Positions 47,435 to 56,678 of a DNA stretch of 64,000 bases are shown here, piece after piece. The position numbers and the translations under genes are program-made. Position 1 is the stretch's first letter, and each line of letters starts with the position of its first letter. The DNA is from Nocardia cyriacigeorgica (GTDB lineage Bacteria; Actinomycetota; Actinomycetes; Mycobacteriales; Mycobacteriaceae). The DNA is taken from NCBI RefSeq assembly GCF_010868145.1, contig NZ_JAAGUY010000003.1, positions 186,001 through 250,000 of the forward strand, read 5' to 3'. Below the pieces are notes generated by a model, which did not search any database, had not been told where the DNA came from, and worked only from the letters and a program-made list of their open reading frames with translations.

Positions 47435-48139
47435 TCACGGGTACGGCCCGTCAGTGCCCTCGGTTGCGGTGCGGGCTGCCGCTGTGTCTTCGGGCAACAA
47501 TGCGACTACGGATCCGGTGGTCCACGTGAGGTCTGCGCCGGGGCGGGTGGCGAGGTAGGTGGCGGTGCGCTGGACGGTCCATCCGTGGGAGGCGATCAAC
47601 CCGCGGGCCAGGTGCTGCAGGTAGGCAGCCGCCGGTGGGTTGCCCGGGACGTCGCGGCATCCCCAGGGAGCGGTGAATGTGAGGATCGGATAGCCGTCGC
47701 GGGTCCCGGCATAGACGAGAGTTTCGTACCGTCCCGGACCGAAGCGGGCGCGCCCGGTGCCGAGTGCGGTGGAGATGTCCAGATCCGTGCCTGGTTCGCG
47801 ATACATCTCCTGTGCGGCGATATCGCTGAACTGGGCCGCGGTGAGCAGGTAGGCATGTGCTGCGGTGTGGTCGGCGATGTCCGGGTCGTAGAAGGCGCGT
47901 CCACCGGTCCAGACGGCGGACTCGGTGGCGAAGTACAGCAGGCCGGGCAGCAGTAGCGGCACCGACTTTCGTGGCGGTGTGATGTCGCGGCAGCCGGGCA
48001 GGGTCATGACGCCACCGTCGGGTGCACCGCCGTGCAGATAGCAACCCAGACGCTGCGGATTCATATTGGAGCCGTAGCTGGCGTACCAGACCAGCTCCGT
48101 CGAGGGGCCTTGCGAATCCCTGGCGGCCGCATCCGACAT
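47435..48139 (-). CDS. Gamma-glutamylcyclotransferase-fold protein
   Basis: A 234-residue protein. WYASYGSNMNPQRLGCYLHG near residue 20 is the YGSNM signature of the gamma-glutamylcyclotransferase/AIG2 fold, whose members cleave gamma-glutamylamines or glutathione. Other blocks: PRKSVPLLLPGLLYFATESA and VYAGTRDGYPILTFTAPWG. The catalytic Glu is not certain. Similar proteins are sometimes labelled histone deacetylase in databases, which nothing in this sequence supports. ATG at 48139 is used; a start at 48160 adds seven residues. It lies 31 bases after lexA on the same strand. Confidence 0.65.
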   Translation of the reverse strand: MSDAAARDSQGPSTELVWYASYGSNMNPQRLGCYLHGGAPDGGVMTLPGCRDITPPRKSVPLLLPGLLYFATESAVWTGGRAFYDPDIADHTAAHAYLLTAAQFSDIAAQEMYREPGTDLDISTALGTGRARFGPGRYETLVYAGTRDGYPILTFTAPWGCRDVPGNPPAAAYLQHLARGLIASHGWTVQRTATYLATRPGADLTWTTGSVVALLPEDTAAARTATEGTDGPYP

Positions 48140-48170
48140 CACGCGACCGCCGGGAAACACAACATGGTTC

Positions 48171-48905
48171 TCAGATCTTGCGGATGACCGTGACGACCTT
48201 GCCGAGAATTTGGGCGTCGTTACCGGGGATCGGTTCGAAGTGCGGGTTGTGCGGCATCAGCCAGACATCCTTGCCCGACCGTTTGAATGTCTTGACCGTC
48301 GCCTCGCCCTCGATCATCGCGGCGACGATATCGCCGTTGTCGGCGACGTTCTGCTGGCGGACCACGACCCAGTCGCCGTCGCAGATGGCTGCGTCGACCA
48401 TTGATTCGCCGACGACCTTCAGCAAGAACAGTGAACCATCGCCGACCAGCTCCTTGGGGAGTGGGAAGACGTCTTCGACGGCCTGCTCGGCCAGAATCGG
48501 TCCACCGGCGGCGATCCGGCCGAGTACGGGAACGAAGGTCGGGGTGGGGCGGTCCGGGTCTGCGGAAGCGATATCGGCGCCGGTGCCCCCGCCGACCGCG
48601 GTCAGGCTGGTGACCGCGCGAACGGCCTCGTCCAAGCCGCGCACATCTACCGCGCGCGGCCGGTTCGGGTCTCGGCGCAAATAGCCCTTGCGTTCCAGGG
48701 TGCGTAGCTGATGCGCCACCGAGGACGTCGAGGTGAGCCCGACCGCATCACCGATCTCGCGGATGCTCGGCGGGTAGCCGCGCTCGCTCACCGAGGTGCG
48801 GATCACCTCCAGCACCTTCCGCTGACGCACGGTGAGATCCGTTCCGGTCCCGGCCGTTTCGGTGCCGAGACCGCCCCCGTCGCCCGTGCCGTCTGTCTGG
48901 CTCAC
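48171..48905 (-). CDS. lexA: SOS repressor LexA
   Basis: Represses the SOS regulon and cleaves itself on contact with RecA filaments. 244 residues. The winged HTH is at about 25-90 ([39 protein letters not shown]). The cleavage site Ala-Gly is in RIAAGGPI. The catalytic Ser is in [11 protein letters not shown] and the Lys in [10 protein letters not shown]. The start GTG at 48905 is preceded by AAAGGGCGG. Its promoter carries a LexA box and it is divergent from a probable SOS cell-division gene, as in mycobacteria. Confidence 0.96.
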   Translation of the reverse strand: MSQTDGTGDGGGLGTETAGTGTDLTVRQRKVLEVIRTSVSERGYPPSIREIGDAVGLTSTSSVAHQLRTLERKGYLRRDPNRPRAVDVRGLDEAVRAVTSLTAVGGGTGADIASADPDRPTPTFVPVLGRIAAGGPILAEQAVEDVFPLPKELVGDGSLFLLKVVGESMVDAAICDGDWVVVRQQNVADNGDIVAAMIEGEATVKTFKRSGKDVWLMPHNPHFEPIPGNDAQILGKVVTVIRKI

Positions 48906-48996
48906 CGTTGCCGCCCTTTCGTGTCGGTGCCCGGCTCGACCGCGCCGTACCGGAGTCGATGTCGTTCTCTGAATCTAGTCCGGTCGGCGCGATGTA

Positions 48997-49012
48997 TCAA
49001 ACATCTGTTCGA
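48997..49012 (-). promoter_or_regulatory. LexA box of lexA (autoregulation)
   Basis: TCAAAC-ATCT-GTTCGA, one mismatch from consensus. On the minus strand a TAGATT -10 lies 22 bases further on (near 48975), so the box covers the -35 region. Confidence 0.85.
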
Positions 49013-49037
49013 CGCATGTCCGGCGTTTCTGCTGACT

Positions 49038-49060
49038 TTGTCGGTGCGCCGTGGTAGAAA
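49038..49060 (+). promoter_or_regulatory. RecA-NDp-like promoter of the divergent SOS gene
   Basis: TTGTCGGTG (49038-49046), eight bases, TAGAAA (49055-49060). It matches the LexA-independent damage promoter found before recA, except for the last base of the -10. The Rv2719c gene of M. tuberculosis is known for LexA-independent damage induction. Confidence 0.6.
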
Positions 49061-49092
49061 TCGAACATCAGTTCTTTCGAACAGGTGATCGA
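49061..49092 (+). promoter_or_regulatory. Two adjacent weak LexA boxes
   Basis: TCGAAC-ATCA-GTTCTT (49061-49076) and TCGAAC-AGGT-GATCGA (49077-49092) abut each other, each with an intact left half. They sit just after the RecA-NDp-like -10, so LexA bound here would block elongation or initiation. Confidence 0.6.
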
Positions 49093-49194
49093 ATGAGGGT
49101 CGATCGGCCGGCAAGGCCGCTGGTAGAGCGACCGGCCGCCGCGATGTGCGGCGGGTGACAGCAACGACGGGGTATCACCACGGAGGTTTGTCCG

Positions 49195-49719
49195 ATGAGC
49201 ACAGCGATCAGCGAAATCGATACGGCCGCAGTCGAGGATGGGGAGTCCGGTGGCGCCGTGGGTGCGCGAGCCGGGCTCGTCTGTGAAGGCGAGGAGGGGC
49301 ATGCGGCGCGCGGGTCGTTGCCCGACGTTCTCCATGGCGGCAGGCGGGAATCCGTGACGGCGGTTCGGGTCCGTCCGGCCCGCGGTGCTCGGACCATTCG
49401 CGGGGCAATCTATCGCCCCGCCGATCGGCGTCCGCGCGGAGCCGGCCCGCGGGCCGGTGTGGTCCGCTACGACTCACGCCCGGTCCGGCGTGCGCCGTCC
49501 GGATACGCGACGCGACCCGAGGAGCGGGTGGAGCGCGCTCAGGTGGGTTTCGCTGTCCTCGCGATCTCTGCGCTGCTGAGCGCGCTGGTGGTCACCGTGC
49601 TGATCGGTATCGCACATCTCCGTGCGGAAGCGGTGGTCCCGCAGCATCATCCGGATGGTCCCGTCATCGTGGAGCCGGCGCCGATGCCCGCGGGTGGTCT
49701 GTCCGGCGTTCCGCGTTGA
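49195..49719 (+). CDS. SOS-associated single-pass membrane protein (ChiZ/DivS-like, no LysM domain)
   Basis: A 174-residue protein divergent from lexA, the position of Rv2719c (ChiZ) and of DivS in corynebacteria, which stop cell division during SOS. Residues 1-115 are cytoplasmic, Arg/Pro/Gly-rich, with GVVRYDSRPVRRAPSGY resembling the ChiZ N-terminal motif. A single transmembrane segment spans about 117-141. Only 33 Pro-rich residues follow outside. ChiZ ends in a LysM domain there; none is present here or in the next 160 bases. GGAGG precedes the ATG. Control by LexA and by a RecA-NDp promoter is likely. Confidence 0.7.
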   Translation: MSTAISEIDTAAVEDGESGGAVGARAGLVCEGEEGHAARGSLPDVLHGGRRESVTAVRVRPARGARTIRGAIYRPADRRPRGAGPRAGVVRYDSRPVRRAPSGYATRPEERVERAQVGFAVLAISALLSALVVTVLIGIAHLRAEAVVPQHHPDGPVIVEPAPMPAGGLSGVPR

Positions 49720-49880
49720 GTGATCTGATGCCGTAAGGCGGCGCGCGGGCGGCAATGCGCGGCGACATCGAGGATCGGCCACCACCCGTGGCCGAATATG
49801 TTGATCGACAACGGAAACGCGTTGCTACTGTGCTGAACACCTGAATCCGGCAACGCCGCCGACAACTGAACCGGGACCGC

Positions 49881-51137
49881 ATGACGCCTCAGCACACCGC
49901 CGGATACCGCCTCCGGTTTCTCGCCAGGACCGCCGTTGTTCTTCTCTGTCTGCTGTTCGGGTTCGCCTCCGTTCCGGCCGCGCACGCAATACCGGCATAC
50001 ACCCCCTACCTCGATCTGCCCGCCGTCAACGACGATGGCTCCGCGGGTGGCGGGCTGAATCCGGCGTTGCCGCTGGAGGAACCGACGCTGCGGACCGCAC
50101 TCGATCAGGCAAGGGCCGATGGTGTGGCGCCCAGCCGCTACGCGACGCTACTGCATCAGTACTGGCTGGTGGTGGCGGTGGACAATGCCGGAATCGACCT
50201 CGCGGCATGGGATCCGAGTCGCGGACCCGCCGCGGGGGAGCGGACCTTCAACCAGGTCTACGTCAACTACTTGCGCCTGGCGTCCGGGCATCCGGAGTTC
50301 TGGTGGGCCGGACTGGCCGGAATCGCCGGCGGGTCGTTCGCGTCGGGATACTTCGATATGAGTGATGTCGGCCGGGTGATCGACCTACCGGGCATCCATC
50401 AACTCGGCACGGCGGTCGCCGGCTTACTGCGCAACACTCCGGAAGAACTCGTGCGCGGCCTCCCCGGCGACATCCACCTACTCGCCACCGAGGGGCCGCG
50501 ACTGACGGTCGACGATCTGGTCTGGTACCAGATCCGGCTGATGACCATGCAGAAGCACATTTTCGTCGACCTGGTGCCGATGCACGAGGCCTACCTCGCG
50601 CAGGGGTTGGCGGGCATCGATGAGATGCACCGTGCCGGAATCCTCGACGACGGGCTGCGCACCGCCTGGGACTCGGTGGCCTCGGGCACCCGCGCCGGAT
50701 ATGTCGACGCGCTGATCCGGATGACGGACCGGGAGCAGAATCATGTCGTCGCCGACCAATGGGACGTCACGGCGGGCGGCCGTGGGTCGATGGGGCGCGT
50801 GCTCACCTACGTCAGCACCGTGGCCGGTAAGGCAGGCGTCCCGGGTGTGCGTGCCCCCGGCGTTTTCGGGCCCGCCACCGTCACCGCCGACCTGGGCGGG
50901 CGGATGTTGTCGCTGCGCACCCCGCTCCCGGCCTGGAACTGGGCCGATCGTGATACCCGCTGGACCTACATCACCGGAGATCTGGTGCCGCGCCATATCG
51001 ATATGAAGTCCGATGCGTCGCTGGCGGCCGCCGTCCTTGCCGAGCCTTTCTGGGACAAATTGGCGCGGGGACGCCTGCTCCAGCGTCTGCCGGACGTCAT
51101 CGCCGATATGGCGAGCCAGTGGCAGCTGACCGGTTGA
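49881..51137 (+). CDS. Exported protein of unknown function
   Basis: A 418-residue secreted protein. Residues 1-36 form a Sec signal peptide (RTAVVLLCLLFGFASVPAAH, cleavage after AHA). The mature part is mostly helical with aromatic-rich stretches (TLLHQYWLVVAVDNAGIDLA, YVNYLRLASGHPEFWWAGL) and a DREQNHVV segment. I see no enzyme motif and no membrane anchor. The family seems actinobacterial only, by impression. ATG at 49881 follows CGGGACCGC. It lies between the SOS membrane gene and nrdR. Confidence 0.75.
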   Translation: MTPQHTAGYRLRFLARTAVVLLCLLFGFASVPAAHAIPAYTPYLDLPAVNDDGSAGGGLNPALPLEEPTLRTALDQARADGVAPSRYATLLHQYWLVVAVDNAGIDLAAWDPSRGPAAGERTFNQVYVNYLRLASGHPEFWWAGLAGIAGGSFASGYFDMSDVGRVIDLPGIHQLGTAVAGLLRNTPEELVRGLPGDIHLLATEGPRLTVDDLVWYQIRLMTMQKHIFVDLVPMHEAYLAQGLAGIDEMHRAGILDDGLRTAWDSVASGTRAGYVDALIRMTDREQNHVVADQWDVTAGGRGSMGRVLTYVSTVAGKAGVPGVRAPGVFGPATVTADLGGRMLSLRTPLPAWNWADRDTRWTYITGDLVPRHIDMKSDASLAAAVLAEPFWDKLARGRLLQRLPDVIADMASQWQLTG

Positions 51138-51345
51138 GTTCGAGAGGTAGCTGCGGCAATCGCGGGGTGAGCACCACCGAGTCGAACCCCACGCGGGTAT
51201 TCTCGAAGTGCTATGGAGGTATACCGGAGTTCACCACGGGTGTACCCGGTGCCGGGCGCCGTCCCGGCCCACGCGCTCGCCGGACGGTTGGCCCCGATCG
51301 GCAATCGGCCCGGACGCGAGCGTACGCATCGACGAAGGATCTCGG

Positions 51346-51816
51346 ATGCACTGCCCGTACTGCCGGCACCCTGACTCCCGGGTGGTCGACTCGCGCGAGG
51401 CCGATGAAGGCGCGGCGATCCGCCGCAGACGCTCGTGCCCGGAATGCGGGCGCCGTTTCACCACGGTCGAAACCGCGATCCTGTCCGTGGTCAAACGTAG
51501 CGGTGTCACCGAACCGTTCAGCCGCGAAAAGGTCATCCGCGGGGTGCGCCGCGCCTGCCAAGGCCGCGAAGTCGACGATGACGCGCTGAACCTGCTCGCG
51601 CAGCAGGTCGAGGATACGGTCCGGGCCAAAGGTTCGCCGGAAATCCCGAGCCATGAGGTGGGGCTGGCCATTCTCGGCCCACTACGCGACCTCGATGAGG
51701 TGGCCTATCTGCGGTTCGCCTCGGTCTACCGGTCGTTCACCTCGGCCGAGGATTTCGAGCGCGAGATCCAGGGCATGCGTCAGGCGCGTGCGGCCGCCGT
51801 CGGTTCCGCGGACTGA
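51346..51816 (+). CDS. nrdR: Transcriptional repressor NrdR
   Basis: ATP/dATP-sensing repressor of ribonucleotide reductase genes. 156 residues. The zinc ribbon is [15 protein letters not shown] and [12 protein letters not shown]. The ATP-cone is at about 48-138 ([20 protein letters not shown] and following). GAAGGATCTCGG precedes the ATG. Position near lexA matches Rv2718c. I could not find a clear NrdR box in this window. Confidence 0.96.
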   Translation: MHCPYCRHPDSRVVDSREADEGAAIRRRRSCPECGRRFTTVETAILSVVKRSGVTEPFSREKVIRGVRRACQGREVDDDALNLLAQQVEDTVRAKGSPEIPSHEVGLAILGPLRDLDEVAYLRFASVYRSFTSAEDFEREIQGMRQARAAAVGSAD

Positions 51817-51828
51817 GGGTCACACCGC

Positions 51829-52059
51829 TCAGAAGCAGATCCCCGGCGGGCAGGAGCAACTGAAGCTGCCCATGTGCTGGCCCGGGCAGATCGTCACCGA
51901 ACCCGAGCCGATGAGGCTCGCCAGCGGCCGCAGCCACAGTGTGTGGTTGGACGGCGATGAGGCGGGCGTGGGCGCCTCGGCTACCGCCGGGCCCGCGCCG
52001 AGTGCCGTCGATAGCAGCAGTGTGGCTCCGATTCCGATGCCGCCGAGTACTTTTCGCAT
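51829..52059 (-). CDS. Small exported Cys-rich peptide
   Basis: A 76-residue product of the ATG at 52059; GAGGAA lies nine bases upstream. Residues 1-28 are a signal peptide (MRKVLGGIGIGATLLLSTAL, then cleavage at AVA). The mature part of about 48 residues ends with four Cys in 18 residues: ICPG, FSCSC and PPGICF. This Cys-rich tail could form two disulfides or bind a metal. The family is not recognised. It is convergent with nrdR and downstream of a 339-base spacer. Confidence 0.7.
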   Translation of the reverse strand: MRKVLGGIGIGATLLLSTALGAGPAVAEAPTPASSPSNHTLWLRPLASLIGSGSVTICPGQHMGSFSCSCPPGICF

Positions 52060-52398
52060 GGCAAACACTTCCTCATCACATGCCACCCGGCTTATTGGGT
52101 GGGGCGGCGCAGTGGCGGCATTCCCGAGTGGGGATCCCGCTCGCCGAACGCGGTACCCCGATAACGGTAGCCGGGTGCCCCGTCCGTCGGCGCGCCCCGG
52201 AATTCGCCGCCATCGATTCACGGGGCACGACACCGACGGCCGGCCACTGCACCGCGCGACCGCGCCTGTGGGGTACCGGCGGCATTCGTCGTGTGCCCAG
52301 CCTGCTGGCGACACCCTCGGGCCAGGCGTCCAACGGTCCCGGCTCGCACTCGGCATGACAACGGGGCCCGCGACGAGCCTTCGAGCCGCACCGATCAC
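52060..52398. other. Spacer between the Cys-rich peptide gene and hrpA
   Basis: These 339 bases hold the promoter of the small exported peptide, which is on the minus strand. CCACCC (52083-52088) and GGGTGG (52097-52102) form a small dyad near its start. No ORF with coding bias, RNA or terminator was seen; the hrpA stop is at its right end. Confidence 0.35.
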
Positions 52399-55300
52399 CT
52401 ACCGCCGGATCGCACCGATCGCTTTCTGGATCCGCTTGGCCGACACCGGGTATGGGGTACCGAGCTTCTGGGCGAACAGGCTGACCCGCAATTCCTCGAT
52501 CATCCACCAGATCTCGGCCACCTCCGGCGCGCGGCGGCGCGGTTCGGGCAGCCCGCTCAGCAACCGGTCATAGGCGGCCAGCACCGTGTCGATCTCGGCC
52601 ATACCCTGCCGATCGCGCACCGCCGAGCCGGGCAGGGCCTCGAGCCGGGCCACCGCGGCGCGCAGGTATCGCGGCAGCTCACGCAGGCGCGCGCTACCCC
52701 ATTCGGAGATGAAGCCGTCGAAGACCAGGTCGGCGAGCTGATCACGGACATCGTCGGCGATATCGCGTTCAGCGGTATTCGCCAACGCCGACGACACCCG
52801 ATGTGCTTCGGCCAGTACCGGCACGGCCAGGCGCACCAGGCGCGCGGCCGCGGCGGCGAGCTCCGGTCGGACCGTGGCCACCAGTGCCTCGAACTGTTCG
52901 GGACCGCGCACCGGTCCACCGGCCGCAGCGATGAGCTCATCGGCGGCAGCCGAACGACAGTCGGCGACGAGGCCATCGAGTGAGCCGTAGGGATTCTGGC
53001 TCACCACCAGCCGGTCGGTAGGTGGCAGACCTGCCGTCACCGTGCGCAGCGAGGTCGGGATGGCGCGCAACACCAGCTCCCTTGTACCCGTGCGCATGGC
53101 CGTGGCCTGCTCGGCCGGCGAACTCAGCACCCGCACCGCGACACCCTCGTCTTCGGCTACCAGCGCCGGATAGCCGGTGATGGTTTGTCCGGCGACCTCC
53201 CGTTTGACCGTCGGCGCGACCGTGCCGAGCGACTCGGCGGTCCACACCAGTGCGGGTGCCCGCTCCGCGCCGGCCGTGGCGCGGGCGACCGACTTCGACA
53301 CCTGCTCGGCCAGCCGCGTTTTCAAACGTGCGAGGCTCTTCTCGCGGGCGAGTACCGTGCCACGGTCATCGACGGCGGCGAAGGTCATCCGCAGGTGATC
53401 CGGCAGCGCCGCGGGATCGAGGTCGTTCGGTGTGATCGGCACCGCGCCCAGCCGCGACAGCTCCCGCGCCAGTCCGGTGCGTAGCGGTTCGGCGCGCGGG
53501 GTCAGTGCGGCCAGGGCGCCCGCGGCGAAATCCGGTGCGGGCACTACCGCGCGGCGCAGATTCTTGGGCAGCGTCTTGATCAGCGCGGTTGCCAGCTCCT
53601 CGCGCATACCGGGTACCAGCCAGTCGAATCCCATGGCCCGCACGTGGGCCAGCTGCGCGACCGGGATCCGTGCGGTGACGCCGTCGTCGTCGTTGCCGGG
53701 TTCGAATTGGTAGGTGAGCGGGAAACTCAGCTCGCCCTGACGCCAGGTATCAGGGAAGTCGGTCGGATTCAGTGTCGCGGCACCCTCGTTGACGACGGTG
53801 TCGGAGGTGAAATCCAGCAGCGCGGGATCGGTGCGTTTGGCCGTGCGCCACCAGCTGTCGAAATGGCGGACCGAGACGATATCGGCGGGTACGCGCCGGT
53901 CGTAGAATTCGAACAGCACCTCGTCGTCGACGAGGATGTCGCGGCGGCGGGCGCGATGCTCGAGGTCGGCGACGTCGTCGAGCAGTTCCCGGTTGCGGTG
54001 GAAGAACTCGTGTTTGGTCTGCCATTCGCCCTGCACGAGCGCATGACGCAGGAACAGCTCACGCGAGATGATCGGGTCGATGCGTCCGTAGTCGACCGGG
54101 CGCTGAGTCACCAGCGGAACCCCGTAGAGGGTGACGCGCTCGTAGGCGCGGGCGGCACCGCGTTTGGACGACCAATGCGGTTCGGAATAGGTGCGTTTCA
54201 CCAGATCGCCGGCCAGGCGTTCGGCCCACTCCGGTTCCACTCGCGCCGCCATCCGTCCCCACAGACGTGAGGTTTCCACCAGTTCGGCGGCCATCACCCA
54301 GCGCGGCGGTTTCTTCGCCAGTGAGGAGCCTGGGAAGATCATGAACTTCGCGCCGCGCGCGCCAAGGAATTCGCGTGATTCGGCTTCCCGGACACCGATA
54401 TGGGAGAGCATGCCGGCGAGTAAGGCCTGGTGGATCGCGGTCACATCCCACGGGAGTGTGTCGTCCTCGCTGACGGAGGCGGCGGCTGCCTTCACGGGCT
54501 TGCCCGACCCTCGGCCACGAGAGCGTTCGGGTGCGCCGCGCTTCGGTTCGCCCTTATCCGGCTGCGCCGCATGTTCGCCGTGCGCCGACCAGCCAAGGCC
54601 CTTGGTGATGGTACGCAGCTGCCCGTGCAGATCCTGCCACTCCCGGATCCGCAGGTAGTGCAGAAATTCCTCGCGGCACATGCGTCGGAACTGGTTCGAC
54701 GACAGCGACTTACGCTGCCCGGACAGGTAGTCCCACAGTCGCAGATACGCCAGGAAGTCGGAGTGCTCGACGGCGAACCGCGCGTGCTTGGTGTCTGCCG
54801 CCTGCTGTTGCTCGGCCGGGCGTTCGCGCACATCCTGGATCGACAGCGCCGCGACGATGATCAGGACCTCGCCGAGACATCCGTTGCGATGGGCCTCCAC
54901 CAACATCCGCGCCATCCGCGGATCCACCGGTAGCCGGGCCATCTCGCGGCCGATCGGGGTCAGTGACAGGCCATTCTTGTCATCGGCGGTCCGTCGGGCG
55001 AGCGCACCCAACTCTTCGAGCAACGCGATGCCGTCGCGGATCGCGCGGGAATCGGGCGGCTCCACGAACGGAAACTTCTCGATATCGCCAAGGCCGAGCG
55101 CTGTCATCTGCAGGATGACCGCGGCGAGGTTGGTGCGCAGGATCTCCGGATCGGTGAACAGAGGGCGGGACTCGAAATCGTCCTCGGAGTACAGGCGGAT
55201 ACAGATGCCGTCGGCCACCCGGCCGCAGCGCCCGGAACGCTGACGTGCCGAGGCCTGCGAGACCGGCTCGATGGGCAACCGCTGCACCTTGGTGCGCATC

Positions 55301-56439
55301 GAATAGCGGGAGATCCGGGCGGTACCAGGATCGACGACGTACCGGATGCCAGGCACCGTCAGCGAGGTTTCGGCGACATTGGTGGCCAGTACGACCCGGC
55401 GTCCGGTGTGCGAGGCGAAGACTCGATGCTGTTCGGCCGCCGAGAGCCGCGCGTAGAGCGGCAGGATCTCGGTGCGTGGCAATTTCAGCTCGCGCAGGGC
55501 ATCGGCGGTATCGCGGATTTCGCGTTCACCGGAGAGGAAGACCAGCACATCGCCGTCGCCTTCGGTGAACAGTTCGGTGACCGCGTCGCCGATGGCGTCC
55601 ACCGGATCGCGGTCGAGGACACGGTCCTCGTCATCCTCGTCGCGGGACGGTACCGGCAGCGCCAGCGGCCGATAGCGGATCTCCACCGGATACGACCGGC
55701 CCGAGACCTCGACGATCGGCGCGGGTTTGCCTTCGGCATCGGCGAAATGGCGGGCGAACAGTTCCGGATCGATGGTCGCCGAGGTGATGATCACCTTCAG
55801 GTCGGGCCTGCGGGGGAGTAGCTGTTTGAGATAGCCGAGCAGGAAGTCGATATTGAGGCTCCGCTCGTGGGCCTCGTCGATGATGATCGTGTCGTAGCCG
55901 CGCAGCAGCCGGTCACGCTGGATCTCCGCGAGCAGGATGCCGTCGGTCATCAGCTTGACCAGCGTGTGTTCGGCGGCCTGATCGGTGAAGCGGACCGTGT
56001 AGCCAACGGCGTCGCCGAGTTCGGTGCCCAATTCCTCGGCGATACGTTCGGCGACCGCCCGTGCGGCGAGCCTGCGGGGCTGGGTATGGCCGATCATGCC
56101 GCGGATGCCGCGACCCAACTCCAGGCAGATCTTCGGGATCTGGGTGGTCTTACCCGAGCCCGTCTCGCCCGCGACGATCACGACCTGGTTGGCGGCGATG
56201 GCGGCGCCGATATCTTCGCGCCGCGCCGTGACCGGCAGCTGCGGTGGATAGTGGATCTCGGGTACGGCCGTACGACGGTTGTCGATACGTTGCTCGGCCA
56301 CCGCGATCTCGGTCTCGATGCGTCCGAGGTCGCCCCCGCGTGCCCGGTCCAGCTGTCTGCGCAGCCGATGCTCGTCGCGGAGTGTGAGAGTGGCCAGGCG
56401 GGTGCGAAGCTCACGCGGGCTGGCTGCGGTCCTGGTCAT
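52399..56439 (-). CDS. hrpA: ATP-dependent RNA helicase HrpA
   Basis: A 1346-residue DEAH-box helicase, linked in E. coli to rescue of collided ribosomes. Residues 85-500 carry Walker A (GETGSGKTTQ), the DEAH box (IIIDEAHERSLN), SAT (ITSATID) and the motif VI region (RSGRCGRVADGI). HA2, OB and the large DUF3418 C-terminal domain follow (end motif RRRAPEVAEIWWMIEELRVS). A Lys/Arg-rich insert near 650 (KRGAPERSRGRGSGK) is a likely disordered linker. ATG at 56439 is used; the frame extends 48 codons upstream without family similarity. TAGGCT lies ten bases upstream as a -10. Confidence 0.95.
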   Translation of the reverse strand: MTRTAASPRELRTRLATLTLRDEHRLRRQLDRARGGDLGRIETEIAVAEQRIDNRRTAVPEIHYPPQLPVTARREDIGAAIAANQVVIVAGETGSGKTTQIPKICLELGRGIRGMIGHTQPRRLAARAVAERIAEELGTELGDAVGYTVRFTDQAAEHTLVKLMTDGILLAEIQRDRLLRGYDTIIIDEAHERSLNIDFLLGYLKQLLPRRPDLKVIITSATIDPELFARHFADAEGKPAPIVEVSGRSYPVEIRYRPLALPVPSRDEDDEDRVLDRDPVDAIGDAVTELFTEGDGDVLVFLSGEREIRDTADALRELKLPRTEILPLYARLSAAEQHRVFASHTGRRVVLATNVAETSLTVPGIRYVVDPGTARISRYSMRTKVQRLPIEPVSQASARQRSGRCGRVADGICIRLYSEDDFESRPLFTDPEILRTNLAAVILQMTALGLGDIEKFPFVEPPDSRAIRDGIALLEELGALARRTADDKNGLSLTPIGREMARLPVDPRMARMLVEAHRNGCLGEVLIIVAALSIQDVRERPAEQQQAADTKHARFAVEHSDFLAYLRLWDYLSGQRKSLSSNQFRRMCREEFLHYLRIREWQDLHGQLRTITKGLGWSAHGEHAAQPDKGEPKRGAPERSRGRGSGKPVKAAAASVSEDDTLPWDVTAIHQALLAGMLSHIGVREAESREFLGARGAKFMIFPGSSLAKKPPRWVMAAELVETSRLWGRMAARVEPEWAERLAGDLVKRTYSEPHWSSKRGAARAYERVTLYGVPLVTQRPVDYGRIDPIISRELFLRHALVQGEWQTKHEFFHRNRELLDDVADLEHRARRRDILVDDEVLFEFYDRRVPADIVSVRHFDSWWRTAKRTDPALLDFTSDTVVNEGAATLNPTDFPDTWRQGELSFPLTYQFEPGNDDDGVTARIPVAQLAHVRAMGFDWLVPGMREELATALIKTLPKNLRRAVVPAPDFAAGALAALTPRAEPLRTGLARELSRLGAVPITPNDLDPAALPDHLRMTFAAVDDRGTVLAREKSLARLKTRLAEQVSKSVARATAGAERAPALVWTAESLGTVAPTVKREVAGQTITGYPALVAEDEGVAVRVLSSPAEQATAMRTGTRELVLRAIPTSLRTVTAGLPPTDRLVVSQNPYGSLDGLVADCRSAAADELIAAAGGPVRGPEQFEALVATVRPELAAAAARLVRLAVPVLAEAHRVSSALANTAERDIADDVRDQLADLVFDGFISEWGSARLRELPRYLRAAVARLEALPGSAVRDRQGMAEIDTVLAAYDRLLSGLPEPRRRAPEVAEIWWMIEELRVSLFAQKLGTPYPVSAKRIQKAIGAIRR

Positions 56440-56678
56440 TGCGCCATCCAGCCTAGTGGACACCCACCGGCGGGGGCTGCGCATTTTCGTGTGGCGACAG
56501 CGGGTGGCGTGGCATATGCCCAGCGTATCGGTGATCGAGCGCGGCACGACCGTCGCCCAGTTCACATCGGCAGGCTGCGCCAACCGCCGCGGACATACTC
56601 CTGGATGGTGATTGCCGGGTGGATGCGCGCCTGCGATTCGGCCGGTGCACAGCCGGCCGGTGTGCGACGATCGGCGCC

